A DNA stretch of 64,000 bases from contig NZ_JAABNR010000005.1 in NCBI RefSeq assembly GCF_009925085.1, forward strand, positions 124,001 to 188,000, written 5' to 3'. The translations under genes and the position numbers were made by a program. Each line of letters begins with the position of its first letter. The stretch's first letter is position 1. This DNA is from Stagnihabitans tardus. Its GTDB lineage: Bacteria > Pseudomonadota > Alphaproteobacteria > Rhodobacterales > Rhodobacteraceae. The notes under the pieces were generated by a model. The model was given only the letters and a program-made list of their open reading frames with translations. It was not told the origin of the DNA and did no database searches. Positions 26,706 through 34,312 of this stretch are shown piece by piece.

Positions 26706-26727
26706 CCCCCGGCCCGAGGGCCGGGGG
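26706..26727 (-). terminator. Intercistronic hairpin after the binding-protein gene
   Basis: CCCCCGGCC-CGAG-GGCCGGGGG, a 9-bp GC stem seven bases past the binding-protein stop and before livG. Such hairpins commonly protect or partly terminate the transcript so that the binding protein outnumbers the membrane subunits. Confidence 0.6.
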
Positions 26728-26733
26728 GCTGGT

Positions 26734-28008
26734 TCAGGCCAAGAGTTCCATCTTGCCGCCAGTCGGGATGGCGGGCGCGCTTTGGTTGTCGACCACGACC
26801 AGGGAGAAGCTGCCATCCGCAGCCCGGCGCCACTGGCCGCCCACCAAAGGTGTCTTGCAGACATTGGCCGCCGCGAAGGGCGGGACGCCGGTGCCATCCC
26901 AGGCGACGCGGCCCACCATCGTCTCCATGCTGGTGGCCGCAATCGCCGCCGCCACGGCCTCGGCATCGGTCACGTCGCTGACGCGGCCCATGACATTGGT
27001 CGCCACCTCGAAGAGCGAATGGACGAAGCCGATGGGCTGGGTCCAGGGGCGCTGGGTCTGTTCGGTGAAATCGGCGGCCAGGTCAGCCGCGCTCGCCCCG
27101 GTCAGCGAGGATTTGAACGGGTGGCTGGGGGTCCACCAGACCTCGGAGGAGAGGTTGTGGCCCGCCTCGCCCAGGGCCTCGACCGATTGCGGGAAAAGGA
27201 TGGCCTTGGCGACCGTGATGACCTTGGGCGACAGGCCCTGCTGGATCGCCTGGTTGCGGAAGGTGGTGAAGTCGGGCGGGATCACCACGCCGGTGATGAT
27301 ATCGGCTTGGGCGGCCTTGAAGGCATTGATCTGGGCCGAGAAATCGTCGGTCAGGTTCTGATAGCGGCCCGGGTCGGTCAGCTGATAGCCCGCCGCCGCG
27401 AAGCCCGGCCCCACGCCCACATTCGGATCGCCCCAGGCGTTGCCGTCGCCGTCATTGGGGAAGAGCCCGCCGACCATCTTGTTGGTCGGAACCTGGTTCC
27501 ACATGTTCAGGAAGACGCCGATGACATCCTCGAGCCCCCAGAAATAGTGGAAGGCGAAGTCGAAGGGCTTCCAGCTGGGCGGGTCGCCGGGGTTGCCCTG
27601 CTGGCCGATGAACCAGGGCTGCCAGGGGGCCACGGTCGAGATCACCGGCACGCCCTCGGCCTCGCAGGTCGTGGCGACGGGGTTGGTGTTCTCGGGCGTC
27701 GAGGCCACCAGCATCAGGTCGATCTCGTCGCTGACGATCAGCTCCTTGGCGACCTCGGCGGCGCGGTTGGGGTTGGACTGGCTGTCCTTGACGATGACCT
27801 CGAAGTTCTTGCCGGCCTCGGAGGCCAGGAAGGACTGGATGTTGTAGGCATCGCTTTCGGCAAATCCCGCCAGCGGCCCGGATTGCGGGCTGACATAGCC
27901 GAGCTTGATCTTGGCGCCCTGGGCGATGGCCGGGGCCGCAAGACCGGATGCCGCCAAGGTCAGGCCGGTGGCAGCGGATGAGCGCAGGAACGTCCGTCTG
28001 GTGAACAT
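26734..28008 (-). CDS. ABC transporter substrate-binding protein (Liv/HAAT family, Tat-exported)
   Basis: A 424-residue periplasmic type I binding protein (Peripla_BP_6). The N-terminus TRRTFLRSSAATG followed by a hydrophobic stretch to APAIAQ is a twin-arginine signal. The mature part begins KIKLGYVSPQSGPLAG, typical of the family; SNPNRAAEVAKELI is also typical. The gene is embedded between maleylacetate reductase and the transport genes, so the ligand is probably the aromatic feeding this pathway. It is 13 bases after the reductase stop. Confidence 0.92.
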   Translation of the reverse strand: MFTRRTFLRSSAATGLTLAASGLAAPAIAQGAKIKLGYVSPQSGPLAGFAESDAYNIQSFLASEAGKNFEVIVKDSQSNPNRAAEVAKELIVSDEIDLMLVASTPENTNPVATTCEAEGVPVISTVAPWQPWFIGQQGNPGDPPSWKPFDFAFHYFWGLEDVIGVFLNMWNQVPTNKMVGGLFPNDGDGNAWGDPNVGVGPGFAAAGYQLTDPGRYQNLTDDFSAQINAFKAAQADIITGVVIPPDFTTFRNQAIQQGLSPKVITVAKAILFPQSVEALGEAGHNLSSEVWWTPSHPFKSSLTGASAADLAADFTEQTQRPWTQPIGFVHSLFEVATNVMGRVSDVTDAEAVAAAIAATSMETMVGRVAWDGTGVPPFAAANVCKTPLVGGQWRRAADGSFSLVVVDNQSAPAIPTGGKMELLA

Positions 28009-28021
28009 GGTCTTCCTCCCT

Positions 28022-29071
28022 TTATGTGTTGGGTCTGCGGCCTTCGAAGGCCGCTTGCAGCAGGTTGCGGATACCCGACCGGTCGAAGGGCCTGGGGTTC
28101 CAATAGGCGTTTCGCATGGCGATCTCGGCGGCGCGGTCGAGGTCTTGGGCCTTCATGCCGATATCGGCCAGCCGCAGGGGCGCGCCGAGGCTTTGGGCAA
28201 AGTCCCAGAGGCCCGGGGCGCCGCCGAAGGTCTCGGTCAGGGGGCGCAATAGGTCGGGCGCCGCTGCCGCGTTGAAGGCGGTGGTATGGGGCAAGAGCAC
28301 GGCATGGGTCTCGGCATGGGGCAGGCCGAAGGAGCCTCCCAGCACATGGGCCAGCTTGTGATGCAAGGCCATCGAGACCTGACCCAGGGCGGTCGAGCAG
28401 CACCAGGCGGCGTAGAGCGCCTCCGCCCGCGCATCCAGGTCGGCGGGGTTCTGGGTCAGACGCGGCAGGGCGGTCTTGAAGGCGGTGAGGGCCTCGCGGC
28501 ACAGGGCCTCGATCACCGGGTTGCGGTCGGGGGCGTAAAGCGCCTCCATCGCATGGGCCAAAGCGTTCAGCGCCGAGGTCACGGTGAGGGAGAGGGGCAG
28601 GGTCAGCGTCAGGGCGACGTCATAGACCACGACCTCGGGGCGGATGGCGGGGTCGCGGCGGGTGGTCTTTTCGCCCCCTGCGGTCTCGCCCAGGATATCG
28701 GTCATCTCGGAGCCGGCATAGGTCGTGGGGATCACCAGCTGATCCGCCCCGGTGCGGACCGCGATGGCCTTGCCGAGGCCGGTGGTCGAGCCTCCGCCCA
28801 GGGAGACGACACAGGTGGCGCCGCTGGCCGTGTAGGCCTCGACGGCCTTTTCGGTCACATCGGTTGGCGTATGCATCGCCGCCCCGGCAAAGACCCCCGC
28901 CGAGAGGTCGCCCAGGGGGAGCGCGCGGGCCTCGGCCTCCTGGTGGGGGGTGCTGAGGACCAGGGCCTTTCGGTGTCCCATGCGGCGGAGTTCCTCCGGC
29001 ACCTGCGCCAGGGTGCCCGCGCCGAAGATCACGCGGGTGGTGAGGCCGGGGAAGAGGAAGGCGCGGGTCAT
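28022..29071 (-). CDS. Maleylacetate reductase (iron-type alcohol dehydrogenase family)
   Basis: A 349-residue protein that reduces maleylacetate to 3-oxoadipate with NAD(P)H. GGGSTTGLGKAIA is the nucleotide-binding turn. TYAGSEMTDILGE and LHHKLAHVLGGSFGLPHAET (split as LHHKLAHVLGG and SFGLPHAET) are signatures of maleylacetate reductases within the iron ADH family. Size matches known enzymes. ATG overlaps the stop of dioxygenase 2 (ATGA). Together with either dioxygenase it completes hydroxyquinol to 3-oxoadipate; later beta-ketoadipate steps are not encoded here. Confidence 0.93.
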   Translation of the reverse strand: MTRAFLFPGLTTRVIFGAGTLAQVPEELRRMGHRKALVLSTPHQEAEARALPLGDLSAGVFAGAAMHTPTDVTEKAVEAYTASGATCVVSLGGGSTTGLGKAIAVRTGADQLVIPTTYAGSEMTDILGETAGGEKTTRRDPAIRPEVVVYDVALTLTLPLSLTVTSALNALAHAMEALYAPDRNPVIEALCREALTAFKTALPRLTQNPADLDARAEALYAAWCCSTALGQVSMALHHKLAHVLGGSFGLPHAETHAVLLPHTTAFNAAAAPDLLRPLTETFGGAPGLWDFAQSLGAPLRLADIGMKAQDLDRAAEIAMRNAYWNPRPFDRSGIRNLLQAAFEGRRPNT

Positions 29072-29895
29072 GTCGGGGCCTTTGTCAGGACGAGGGTGGT
29101 GTCCAGCGCATGGCCCCCGGGCACGGCGCGGAAGGCGGCCAGAAGCTCTGGCCGGACACCGAAGAGGGCGTCGCGGGTGATGGCGGGATCGGCCTGGTCG
29201 AAGATATGCGTCGTCAGGGTCTGGAGCCCCGGGGCCGAGACGCGGAAATGCAGATGGGCGGGGCGCTCCAGCGGCAGGCCGAGCTTGCGCAAGAGCTGGC
29301 CCACCGGACCATCGCCGGGCAGGGCATAGCCGCGCGGCTTGATCGTATGGAACCGGACCTCTCCAGCCGCATCGGCGCGGAGCTTGCCGCGCAGGTTGAA
29401 CTCGGGCTGAAGGTCGGGGTCCTGGTTCTCATAGCGGCCGAGGGCATTGGCGTGCCAGACCTCGACCAGGGCCTCGGGCAGGGGATGGCCCTCAAGGTCC
29501 TGGAGCCGCAGGTGGACATGCAGCGGCTCGCCCAGGCCATCGCGCGACAGGGTGCCGCCCTGGGCCACCTCGGGGGCATCGGCGCGGTAGAAGGGGCCGG
29601 GCAGGGTGTGGGGGGTGGCGCCTTGGGGGCAGGGGCGGTTCAGCTCCTCGACCCTTGCCGAGACGCCCAGGACATCGGCCAAAAGCACCCATTCCTGCCG
29701 CCTTGCATCGGCGGTATGGCCGACCTCGGTCAAGAAGGCGATCAGGGCGGTCAGCTCGTCCGGGGTTGGACGCAAGGCGCCCAGAAGGTCATGGATGCCC
29801 GCGACGATGGCCAGGAAGGCCGGAGCCAGCCGCGCATCGGCCCCGGGGGCCAGGCGCTGGCCCAGGTCGCGGACCATGTCAGGCGACATCTCCAT
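29068..29895 (-). CDS. Intradiol ring-cleavage dioxygenase 2 (hydroxyquinol 1,2-dioxygenase type)
   Basis: A 275-residue paralogue of the terminal dioxygenase of the same operon. Linker helix GHTADARRQEWVLLADVLGVS (split as GHTADARRQEW and VLLADVLGVS). Iron ligands are Tyr155 (GRYEN), Tyr190 (RGYALP), His214 and His216 (RPAHLHF), with the same 35/24/2 spacing as copy 1. Active-site neighbours differ (ALGRYENQ against DEGFYDVQ), so substrate preference may differ. It is the first gene of the operon; GGAGG lies ten bases before ATG at 29895. The start is divergent from the LysR gene. Confidence 0.87.
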   Translation of the reverse strand: MEMSPDMVRDLGQRLAPGADARLAPAFLAIVAGIHDLLGALRPTPDELTALIAFLTEVGHTADARRQEWVLLADVLGVSARVEELNRPCPQGATPHTLPGPFYRADAPEVAQGGTLSRDGLGEPLHVHLRLQDLEGHPLPEALVEVWHANALGRYENQDPDLQPEFNLRGKLRADAAGEVRFHTIKPRGYALPGDGPVGQLLRKLGLPLERPAHLHFRVSAPGLQTLTTHIFDQADPAITRDALFGVRPELLAAFRAVPGGHALDTTLVLTKAPT

Positions 29896-29985
29896 CCCGT
29901 CCGGGCCTCCCCTCCCGTGTGCTCAGGATGGAGCGCCCGGCGGAAAAGGGGATGAAATCTGCGCGGTCTACTATACCATCGTGTT
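29896..29985. promoter_or_regulatory. Divergent control region, aromatic operon / LysR regulator
   Basis: Ninety bases separate the two starts. TATACCATCGTGTTAT just before the LysR ATG is an imperfect ATA...TAT dyad with the T-N11-A form of a LysR box. The regulator probably binds here to control itself and the catabolic operon in response to a pathway intermediate. No experimental consensus is available. Confidence 0.5.
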
Positions 29986-30936
29986 ATGAAACTCAGCGAA
30001 TCCCACTTGATGCAACTGGCGGCGGTCCTGGATGCGGGCAGCATCAGCGGCGGGGCGGCGAACCTGGGCCTCTCGCAGCCCTCGGTCAGCCGGGCGCTGG
30101 CCATGCTGGAGGCGCGGATCGGCGAGCCCCTCTTCGTCAAGGGCAAGCGACCCTTGCAGGCGACGGCGCTGGGGGCACAGATCGCGGCGCATGGCCGGGT
30201 GATCCTGGCGGCCTCGCGCAGGGCCTCGGACACGGTCAAGGGCTTCATGACCGGAACCAAGGGGCTGGTCCGCATCGGTGGCGTGCCCTTCTTCATGGAT
30301 GCGATGATCAGCCGGATGGTGGCCGAGTTCCAGAACCTGGAGCCCGATGTGACCGTCAGCCAGAGCTATGGCAACCTGCCAGACCTGACGGCGGCCTTGC
30401 AGAATGACCTGATCGACCTGGCCATCGTGCCCCTGGGCGGGCCCGAGGCGGCGGCGGGTTTCGAGTTCACCGAGATCCTTGCCGGTCGCAACATCGTCTC
30501 GTGCCGGACGGGCCATCCTTTGCTGCGCAAGCCGCGGTTGCATATCTCGGACCTGGCCGATTGCCCCTGGGTCGCGCCCTTGCCGGGGTCGCCCTTGATG
30601 TCGGACCTGCATTCGATCCTTCTGGCCCATGGCATGTCCGAGATCAACATCCGCTATTCCGGCGGCAGTTTGATGAGCGTCATCAACTATATGGCCGAGA
30701 CCAATGCCCTGGCCGTCCTGCCCTTTTCGGTCGTCTTCGCGCAGCGGAAAGAGAACCGCATCACCGTCCTGCCCTTGGAGATCCCGCAGCCGGGCCGCGC
30801 GCTGGGCATCCTGCGGCGGGCGGGCGTGCCGAAGTCGCTGGCCGCCGACCGCCTGGCCGCCCATGTCATCCGCGCCTTCGAGGACCTGAAACACCTGATC
30901 AAGCGCCACGAAAACGCGGTGATCTGGGGGCGCTGA
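29986..30936 (+). CDS. LysR family transcriptional regulator of the aromatic operon
   Basis: A 316-residue LysR-type regulator. The N-terminal helix-turn-helix spans HLMQLAAVLDAGSISGGAANLGLSQPSVSRAL, seen in pieces AGSISGGAANLG and LSQPSVSRALAMLE. A periplasmic-binding-like effector domain follows from about residue 95 (GLVRIGGVPFFMD). It is divergent from dioxygenase 2, so it is the likely local activator. It converges on the DUF2235 gene with five bases between stops. Confidence 0.93.
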   Translation: MKLSESHLMQLAAVLDAGSISGGAANLGLSQPSVSRALAMLEARIGEPLFVKGKRPLQATALGAQIAAHGRVILAASRRASDTVKGFMTGTKGLVRIGGVPFFMDAMISRMVAEFQNLEPDVTVSQSYGNLPDLTAALQNDLIDLAIVPLGGPEAAAGFEFTEILAGRNIVSCRTGHPLLRKPRLHISDLADCPWVAPLPGSPLMSDLHSILLAHGMSEINIRYSGGSLMSVINYMAETNALAVLPFSVVFAQRKENRITVLPLEIPQPGRALGILRRAGVPKSLAADRLAAHVIRAFEDLKHLIKRHENAVIWGR

Positions 30937-30941
30937 GGCGG

Positions 30942-32606
30942 CTAGGACATGGCGGCCCAATACATCTCCAGCAGGATCTTTGCCATCAGCCATGCCCCTG
31001 CAAAGAAGAGCAGCGGCATGGCGACGGCGGCACCCAGGCGGACCGCCGCGCGCAGTGTCTTTCGGGCGCGCAGCCAGGCTCCCAGCCGCACGAGCCTGTC
31101 CCTTGTCGGGCTGGGCGCCAGGGTCAGCCCGGGCTGCCACATGACCCGCGCCTCGTCCTGCACCGCGCTGCCAAGCCAGCCGGCCAGGCGGTTCAGACCG
31201 ACCAGGAGCACAAGCAAGAGCCCGATGATGACGGGATGATCGACGACGACCTGCACATGGGGCTTGAGGTAGAAGGGCGTGCCCTTGACGATCGCTGCTG
31301 CCCCGGGAATGGCCGGATCGGGCAGCCAGGGCAGAAGTGCCGCCAGCCAGGGGCCGATCTGCGGCGACAGGAGCAGCAGGATCAGGGTCGCCAGCTGGCA
31401 GCGGTCGGTGATCACCTGAAGCGCTGCCAGGTCGCGGGCCCTGGGCGCAAGGGGTGGGGCGGCGGCGCCGTCCTCCCAGGCGAAGGACCGGTAAAGCGAC
31501 ACGGGGCCGTAGCCGTCATTGCCCTCGTGGATCTTCTCGCGCACGGAAGGGTGGAGGAGGGGGAGGGCAGCGTCCTCCGCCCCCGGAGCCGCGATCCGGC
31601 GCGGGGCAAAGCGATAGAAGCTGGCCGCGCCGCTGCGGGAGTCATGGGTCAGGGCGGCGGGGGTCAGGCGTTTGCCCCACTTCGCCACCTCGGCCTCGTT
31701 GAAACGCAGCGCCGCCGCGTCGGCCATCCAGACCAGCGGCTGAAAGGCCAGCGCGTCGTCCGGGTAGCCGCCGCCGACATCGGCATGGCTGCCGGCAAAC
31801 CAGACCTCCTTGATGTCCTGGTCAGGGGTTTTCCGTTCGCAATGGACCGGGTGAAAGGTCAGGCGGCAATCGTCCAGCGAGAGCGCATGGCGCACCACCT
31901 GCACACAGCCTGCGACCTTGTGGTTGCGGAAGGTGATCGGCCAGAGGAACTGGTCAAAGGCGGCCAGCAGCTCCTTGACCGGCAGGCCATAGGCCTCGAC
32001 CGTGTCATAAAGCCCCATGAAGGCGATCTTCACCTGTCCCGGCGCGATGGCGCCCTGGTCCCGTGCGGTCTCGACCTGATCATGGGTCTTGTAGCCCATC
32101 ATGCGGCGGTAGAACCGGCTGCAGGTCTCGATCAGCGGGCGGCCAATCGTGGCAAGGCTGAACCTGCGCCAGCCCGTCAAGGGCGCGGTCTGGGTGCGGT
32201 AAGCCCGCCAGGCCCCGCGCGTGTTGCGCCGCATCTCTTCGTTGGTCACCGCATGGCCGTCGATCTCGCGCGGCATCAGCCCCTGGAAGGCGATCATCCC
32301 CGCGAGCGTCCGCACGGTAAAGGCGCCCCGGCTGAAACCCACCAGGTGGATCTCGTCGCCCGGGCGATAGTTCCAGCACAAAAAGCGATAGGCCTTGCGC
32401 ACGGTCGAGGGCACGCCAAGCCCGAGCGCCCCGTCGATGGCGCGCAGATAGCGGTTGGAGGAAGTGCCGACGCCGCGAAAATAGCGCCCGCGCTGGTTGG
32501 CCGTGTCCAGCGCCTGATACATGCGCCAGACATTGGTCGAGCTGCCGCCATAGGCATTGGCCGTGCCATCGGCAAAGATCACCAGCTTGCGCGCGGGTTC
32601 GGACAT
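30942..32606 (-). CDS. DUF2235 alpha/beta-hydrolase domain protein with C-terminal membrane segments
   Basis: A 554-residue protein. The N-terminal KLVIFADGTANAYGG and HLVGFSRGAFTVRTLAG (nucleophile elbow G-F-S-R-G) identify the DUF2235/Tle1-like phospholipase fold. GLYDTVEAYG and FAGSHADVGGGYPD supply the probable acid and histidine. After about residue 420 come three hydrophobic stretches (TLILLLLSPQIG, VIIGLLLVLLVGL, MPLLFFAGAWLMA), so it should be anchored in the inner membrane. No VgrG, PAAR or immunity gene is adjacent, so it looks like an orphan lipase-like enzyme rather than a type VI effector. ATG at 32606 has GGAGG upstream. Confidence 0.82.
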   Translation of the reverse strand: MSEPARKLVIFADGTANAYGGSSTNVWRMYQALDTANQRGRYFRGVGTSSNRYLRAIDGALGLGVPSTVRKAYRFLCWNYRPGDEIHLVGFSRGAFTVRTLAGMIAFQGLMPREIDGHAVTNEEMRRNTRGAWRAYRTQTAPLTGWRRFSLATIGRPLIETCSRFYRRMMGYKTHDQVETARDQGAIAPGQVKIAFMGLYDTVEAYGLPVKELLAAFDQFLWPITFRNHKVAGCVQVVRHALSLDDCRLTFHPVHCERKTPDQDIKEVWFAGSHADVGGGYPDDALAFQPLVWMADAAALRFNEAEVAKWGKRLTPAALTHDSRSGAASFYRFAPRRIAAPGAEDAALPLLHPSVREKIHEGNDGYGPVSLYRSFAWEDGAAAPPLAPRARDLAALQVITDRCQLATLILLLLSPQIGPWLAALLPWLPDPAIPGAAAIVKGTPFYLKPHVQVVVDHPVIIGLLLVLLVGLNRLAGWLGSAVQDEARVMWQPGLTLAPSPTRDRLVRLGAWLRARKTLRAAVRLGAAVAMPLLFFAGAWLMAKILLEMYWAAMS

Positions 32607-32851
32607 GATCGCCTCCGTGTGATTCGCCCTGATGCTTGGGCGCGGTGTTGAAAAACGCGATTGAAACCAGGATAATCGATGTAAAACAGGGTTTTGCCGG
32701 GGTAGCCCGGCGCGGGGTTTCGTGGCCTTGGATTGCATGATGACGCGGTTTGCCTGGCCTGTCTTGCCTCCAGGCCGCAGGAGGTCTGGCTTGATCACTG
32801 AAGCCTCTGCGTGCCAAAGCTTGGAAGAAACGGGCGAAACCGGAGGTTGCC

Positions 32852-33340
32852 TTGCGCAAGTCCCTGATCTTCCTGGCCCTGACCGGCCTTCTGGCGAGCC
32901 TTGGCGTCGCCGGGCCCGTGGCGCCGACCCTTGTCATCTCCGCGACCGTAGAGGGGCTCGACCCCGCCGAGATCGAGCGCCGGGTTCAGGACCTGGCCTG
33001 TTCTGGCTGCTATGTGCCGCTTCATCCGGCGGAGGCCTGGTCGGAGGTCGATCGTGTGATCCTGGTCCTGGACGCTTGGGAGGACCTGGAGGGGGCCTCG
33101 AACCTGCCCGCCGACCTCTTTGCGGTCCTCCCGGCCAAGGAGCGCCGCGGCGTCAGGGCGGTCCAGGTGAACCTGGGGCCTGAGGCGGCAGGGCATGAGA
33201 TCCTGTTCTATCTCTTCCTGCCCCCCCTCGGCATGGATCGGACCGAGGTCGCGGCCTGCGTCGCAAAGACCTTCATCGAGCTGGAAACCAGCGACTGGGA
33301 GGCCTTGTCCTTGGCCGACCGGTCGCTCTGCGGCGGCTAG
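32852..33340 (+). CDS. Exported protein of unknown function
   Basis: A 162-residue protein that I do not recognise. The start is TTG at 32852, with GGAGG five bases upstream; it gives a clear signal peptide (KSLIFLALTGLLASLGVAG). The mature part has a CSGC pair near residue 50 and further cysteines at about 136 and 160 (AACVAKTF, SLCGG), which suggests disulfides or a metal/thiol site. Acidic overall. It is divergent from DUF2235 across 245 bases and is followed by a dispersed element that probably ends its transcript. Confidence 0.65.
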   Translation: MRKSLIFLALTGLLASLGVAGPVAPTLVISATVEGLDPAEIERRVQDLACSGCYVPLHPAEAWSEVDRVILVLDAWEDLEGASNLPADLFAVLPAKERRGVRAVQVNLGPEAAGHEILFYLFLPPLGMDRTEVAACVAKTFIELETSDWEALSLADRSLCGG

Positions 33341-33693
33341 GTTGGCCGCGCGGCCTTGGGGGGAAGGCAGGGGGCGCTGCCCCCTCGGGCCATGCGGCCC
33401 TCACCCCCGGGATATTTGGGCCAATGTGAAAGGGAAAGAGCGCGCCTTGGCGGGTGCGGTGGCGCTTGGGGACGGGATCTTGACGCGCGGGGTCGGGCAG
33501 GCGCTGGCCTTGGTCCTCGGCGGGGTTTGGCTTTGGACCGCCTAGGGGGGCGGCGGGCCTCGCGTGAGGGCTGGACGGGTGGCGGTTCCCGCGGCTGCGG
33601 TCTGGCGCCTGGCAGGTCCGGTCGCCCTGTCCTTCGGGGGGCTTGCGACCTGGGCCATCCGCAGGCCCGGGTTCTTCCGGGGCCAGGCGGCGA
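33341..33693 (+). other. Gene-free stretch after the exported protein gene
   Basis: A 353-base stretch. It holds dispersed element copy 6 (33368-33432), then G-rich sequence with open frames but no ribosome site, family similarity or codon pattern that I can support. Confidence 0.5.
33368..33432 (+). repeat. Dispersed hairpin + GATATTTGGG element, copy 6
   Basis: Hairpin AGGGGGC-GCT-GCCCCCT, hairpin GGGCC-ATGC-GGCCC (33387-33400), then GGGATATTTGGG and CCAATGTGAAAG (33409-33432). It is nearly identical to the copy at 19.8 kb and lies 28 bases downstream of the exported protein gene in the same orientation. Confidence 0.85.
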
Positions 33694-34059
33694 CTAAAGC
33701 GGCAGGCGGGTCGGGGTGCCCTTGTCGGTCAGGCAGACCAGGGTGACCTCGGCGACAAAGAGCGGGGTTGTGTCGCGCAGGACGGTCTGGGTCAGGACCA
33801 GGCGCGCGGGGCTGCGGGCGGTCTCGGAGGTCTCGATGGTGAGGAGGTCGTCGAACCGTGCGGGTTTCAGGTAATCGGCCACGAGGCGGCGGACGGCGAA
33901 GACGAGGCCCTGGGCTTTCAGCGCGACCTGGTCAATGCCCTGGGCGCGGACCCATTCGCTGCGGGCGCGCTCGATGAACTTCAGGTAATTGGCGTAATAG
34001 ACGATGCCCGCGAGGTCGGTGTCCTCGTAATAGACGCGGCAGGTGAAGCTGTGGGTCAT
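33694..34059 (-). CDS. ybgC: Tol-Pal-associated acyl-CoA thioesterase YbgC
   Basis: A 121-residue hot-dog-fold thioesterase. The active-site segment VYYEDTDLAGIVYYANYLKF (split as VYYEDTDLAG and IVYYANYLKF) is diagnostic for YbgC/4-hydroxybenzoyl-CoA thioesterases, with the catalytic aspartate in DTD. YbgC hydrolyses short-chain or phospholipid-linked acyl thioesters and in many bacteria is the first gene of the tol operon. Here it is about 14 kb away from tolQ and stands alone. Confidence 0.9.
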   Translation of the reverse strand: MTHSFTCRVYYEDTDLAGIVYYANYLKFIERARSEWVRAQGIDQVALKAQGLVFAVRRLVADYLKPARFDDLLTIETSETARSPARLVLTQTVLRDTTPLFVAEVTLVCLTDKGTPTRLPL

Positions 34060-34312
34060 CGCGGGCCTTGGACTTGGGGGCTTGGGCCTTGATAGGGCAA
34101 GATCGCGCCGGGGTCACGGGGCCGCGACAGGGTTCGGACACTGGGGGGACGGCTGTTCCTCTCCGCTCTTTTCATGTTCGTCCGGTTGCGGTCTGACCAC
34201 GCAGACCTTGCTGCCCAAGACCCGCCGGGCAGGACGGGAGGGTGGGGCGCAAGATCGGGGAGACGGCGTGGGCTGCCTCCTCCCGGCCGGGGGGCTCGTG
34301 CTGCGGCTTGAC

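Noticed and set aside
30942-32606. Type VI secretion effector locus
   Set aside because: DUF2235 similarity alone is insufficient; there is no vgrG, hcp, PAAR, adaptor or immunity gene nearby and the protein has membrane helices.
33433-33693. Small genes between the sixth dispersed element and ybgC
   Set aside because: Open frames exist on the plus strand but lack ribosome sites, and their products are Gly/Arg-rich without similarity.
34060-34312. Gene or RNA in the 253-base gap between ybgC and fliP
   Set aside because: No cloverleaf, conserved RNA motif or credible start codon is visible.
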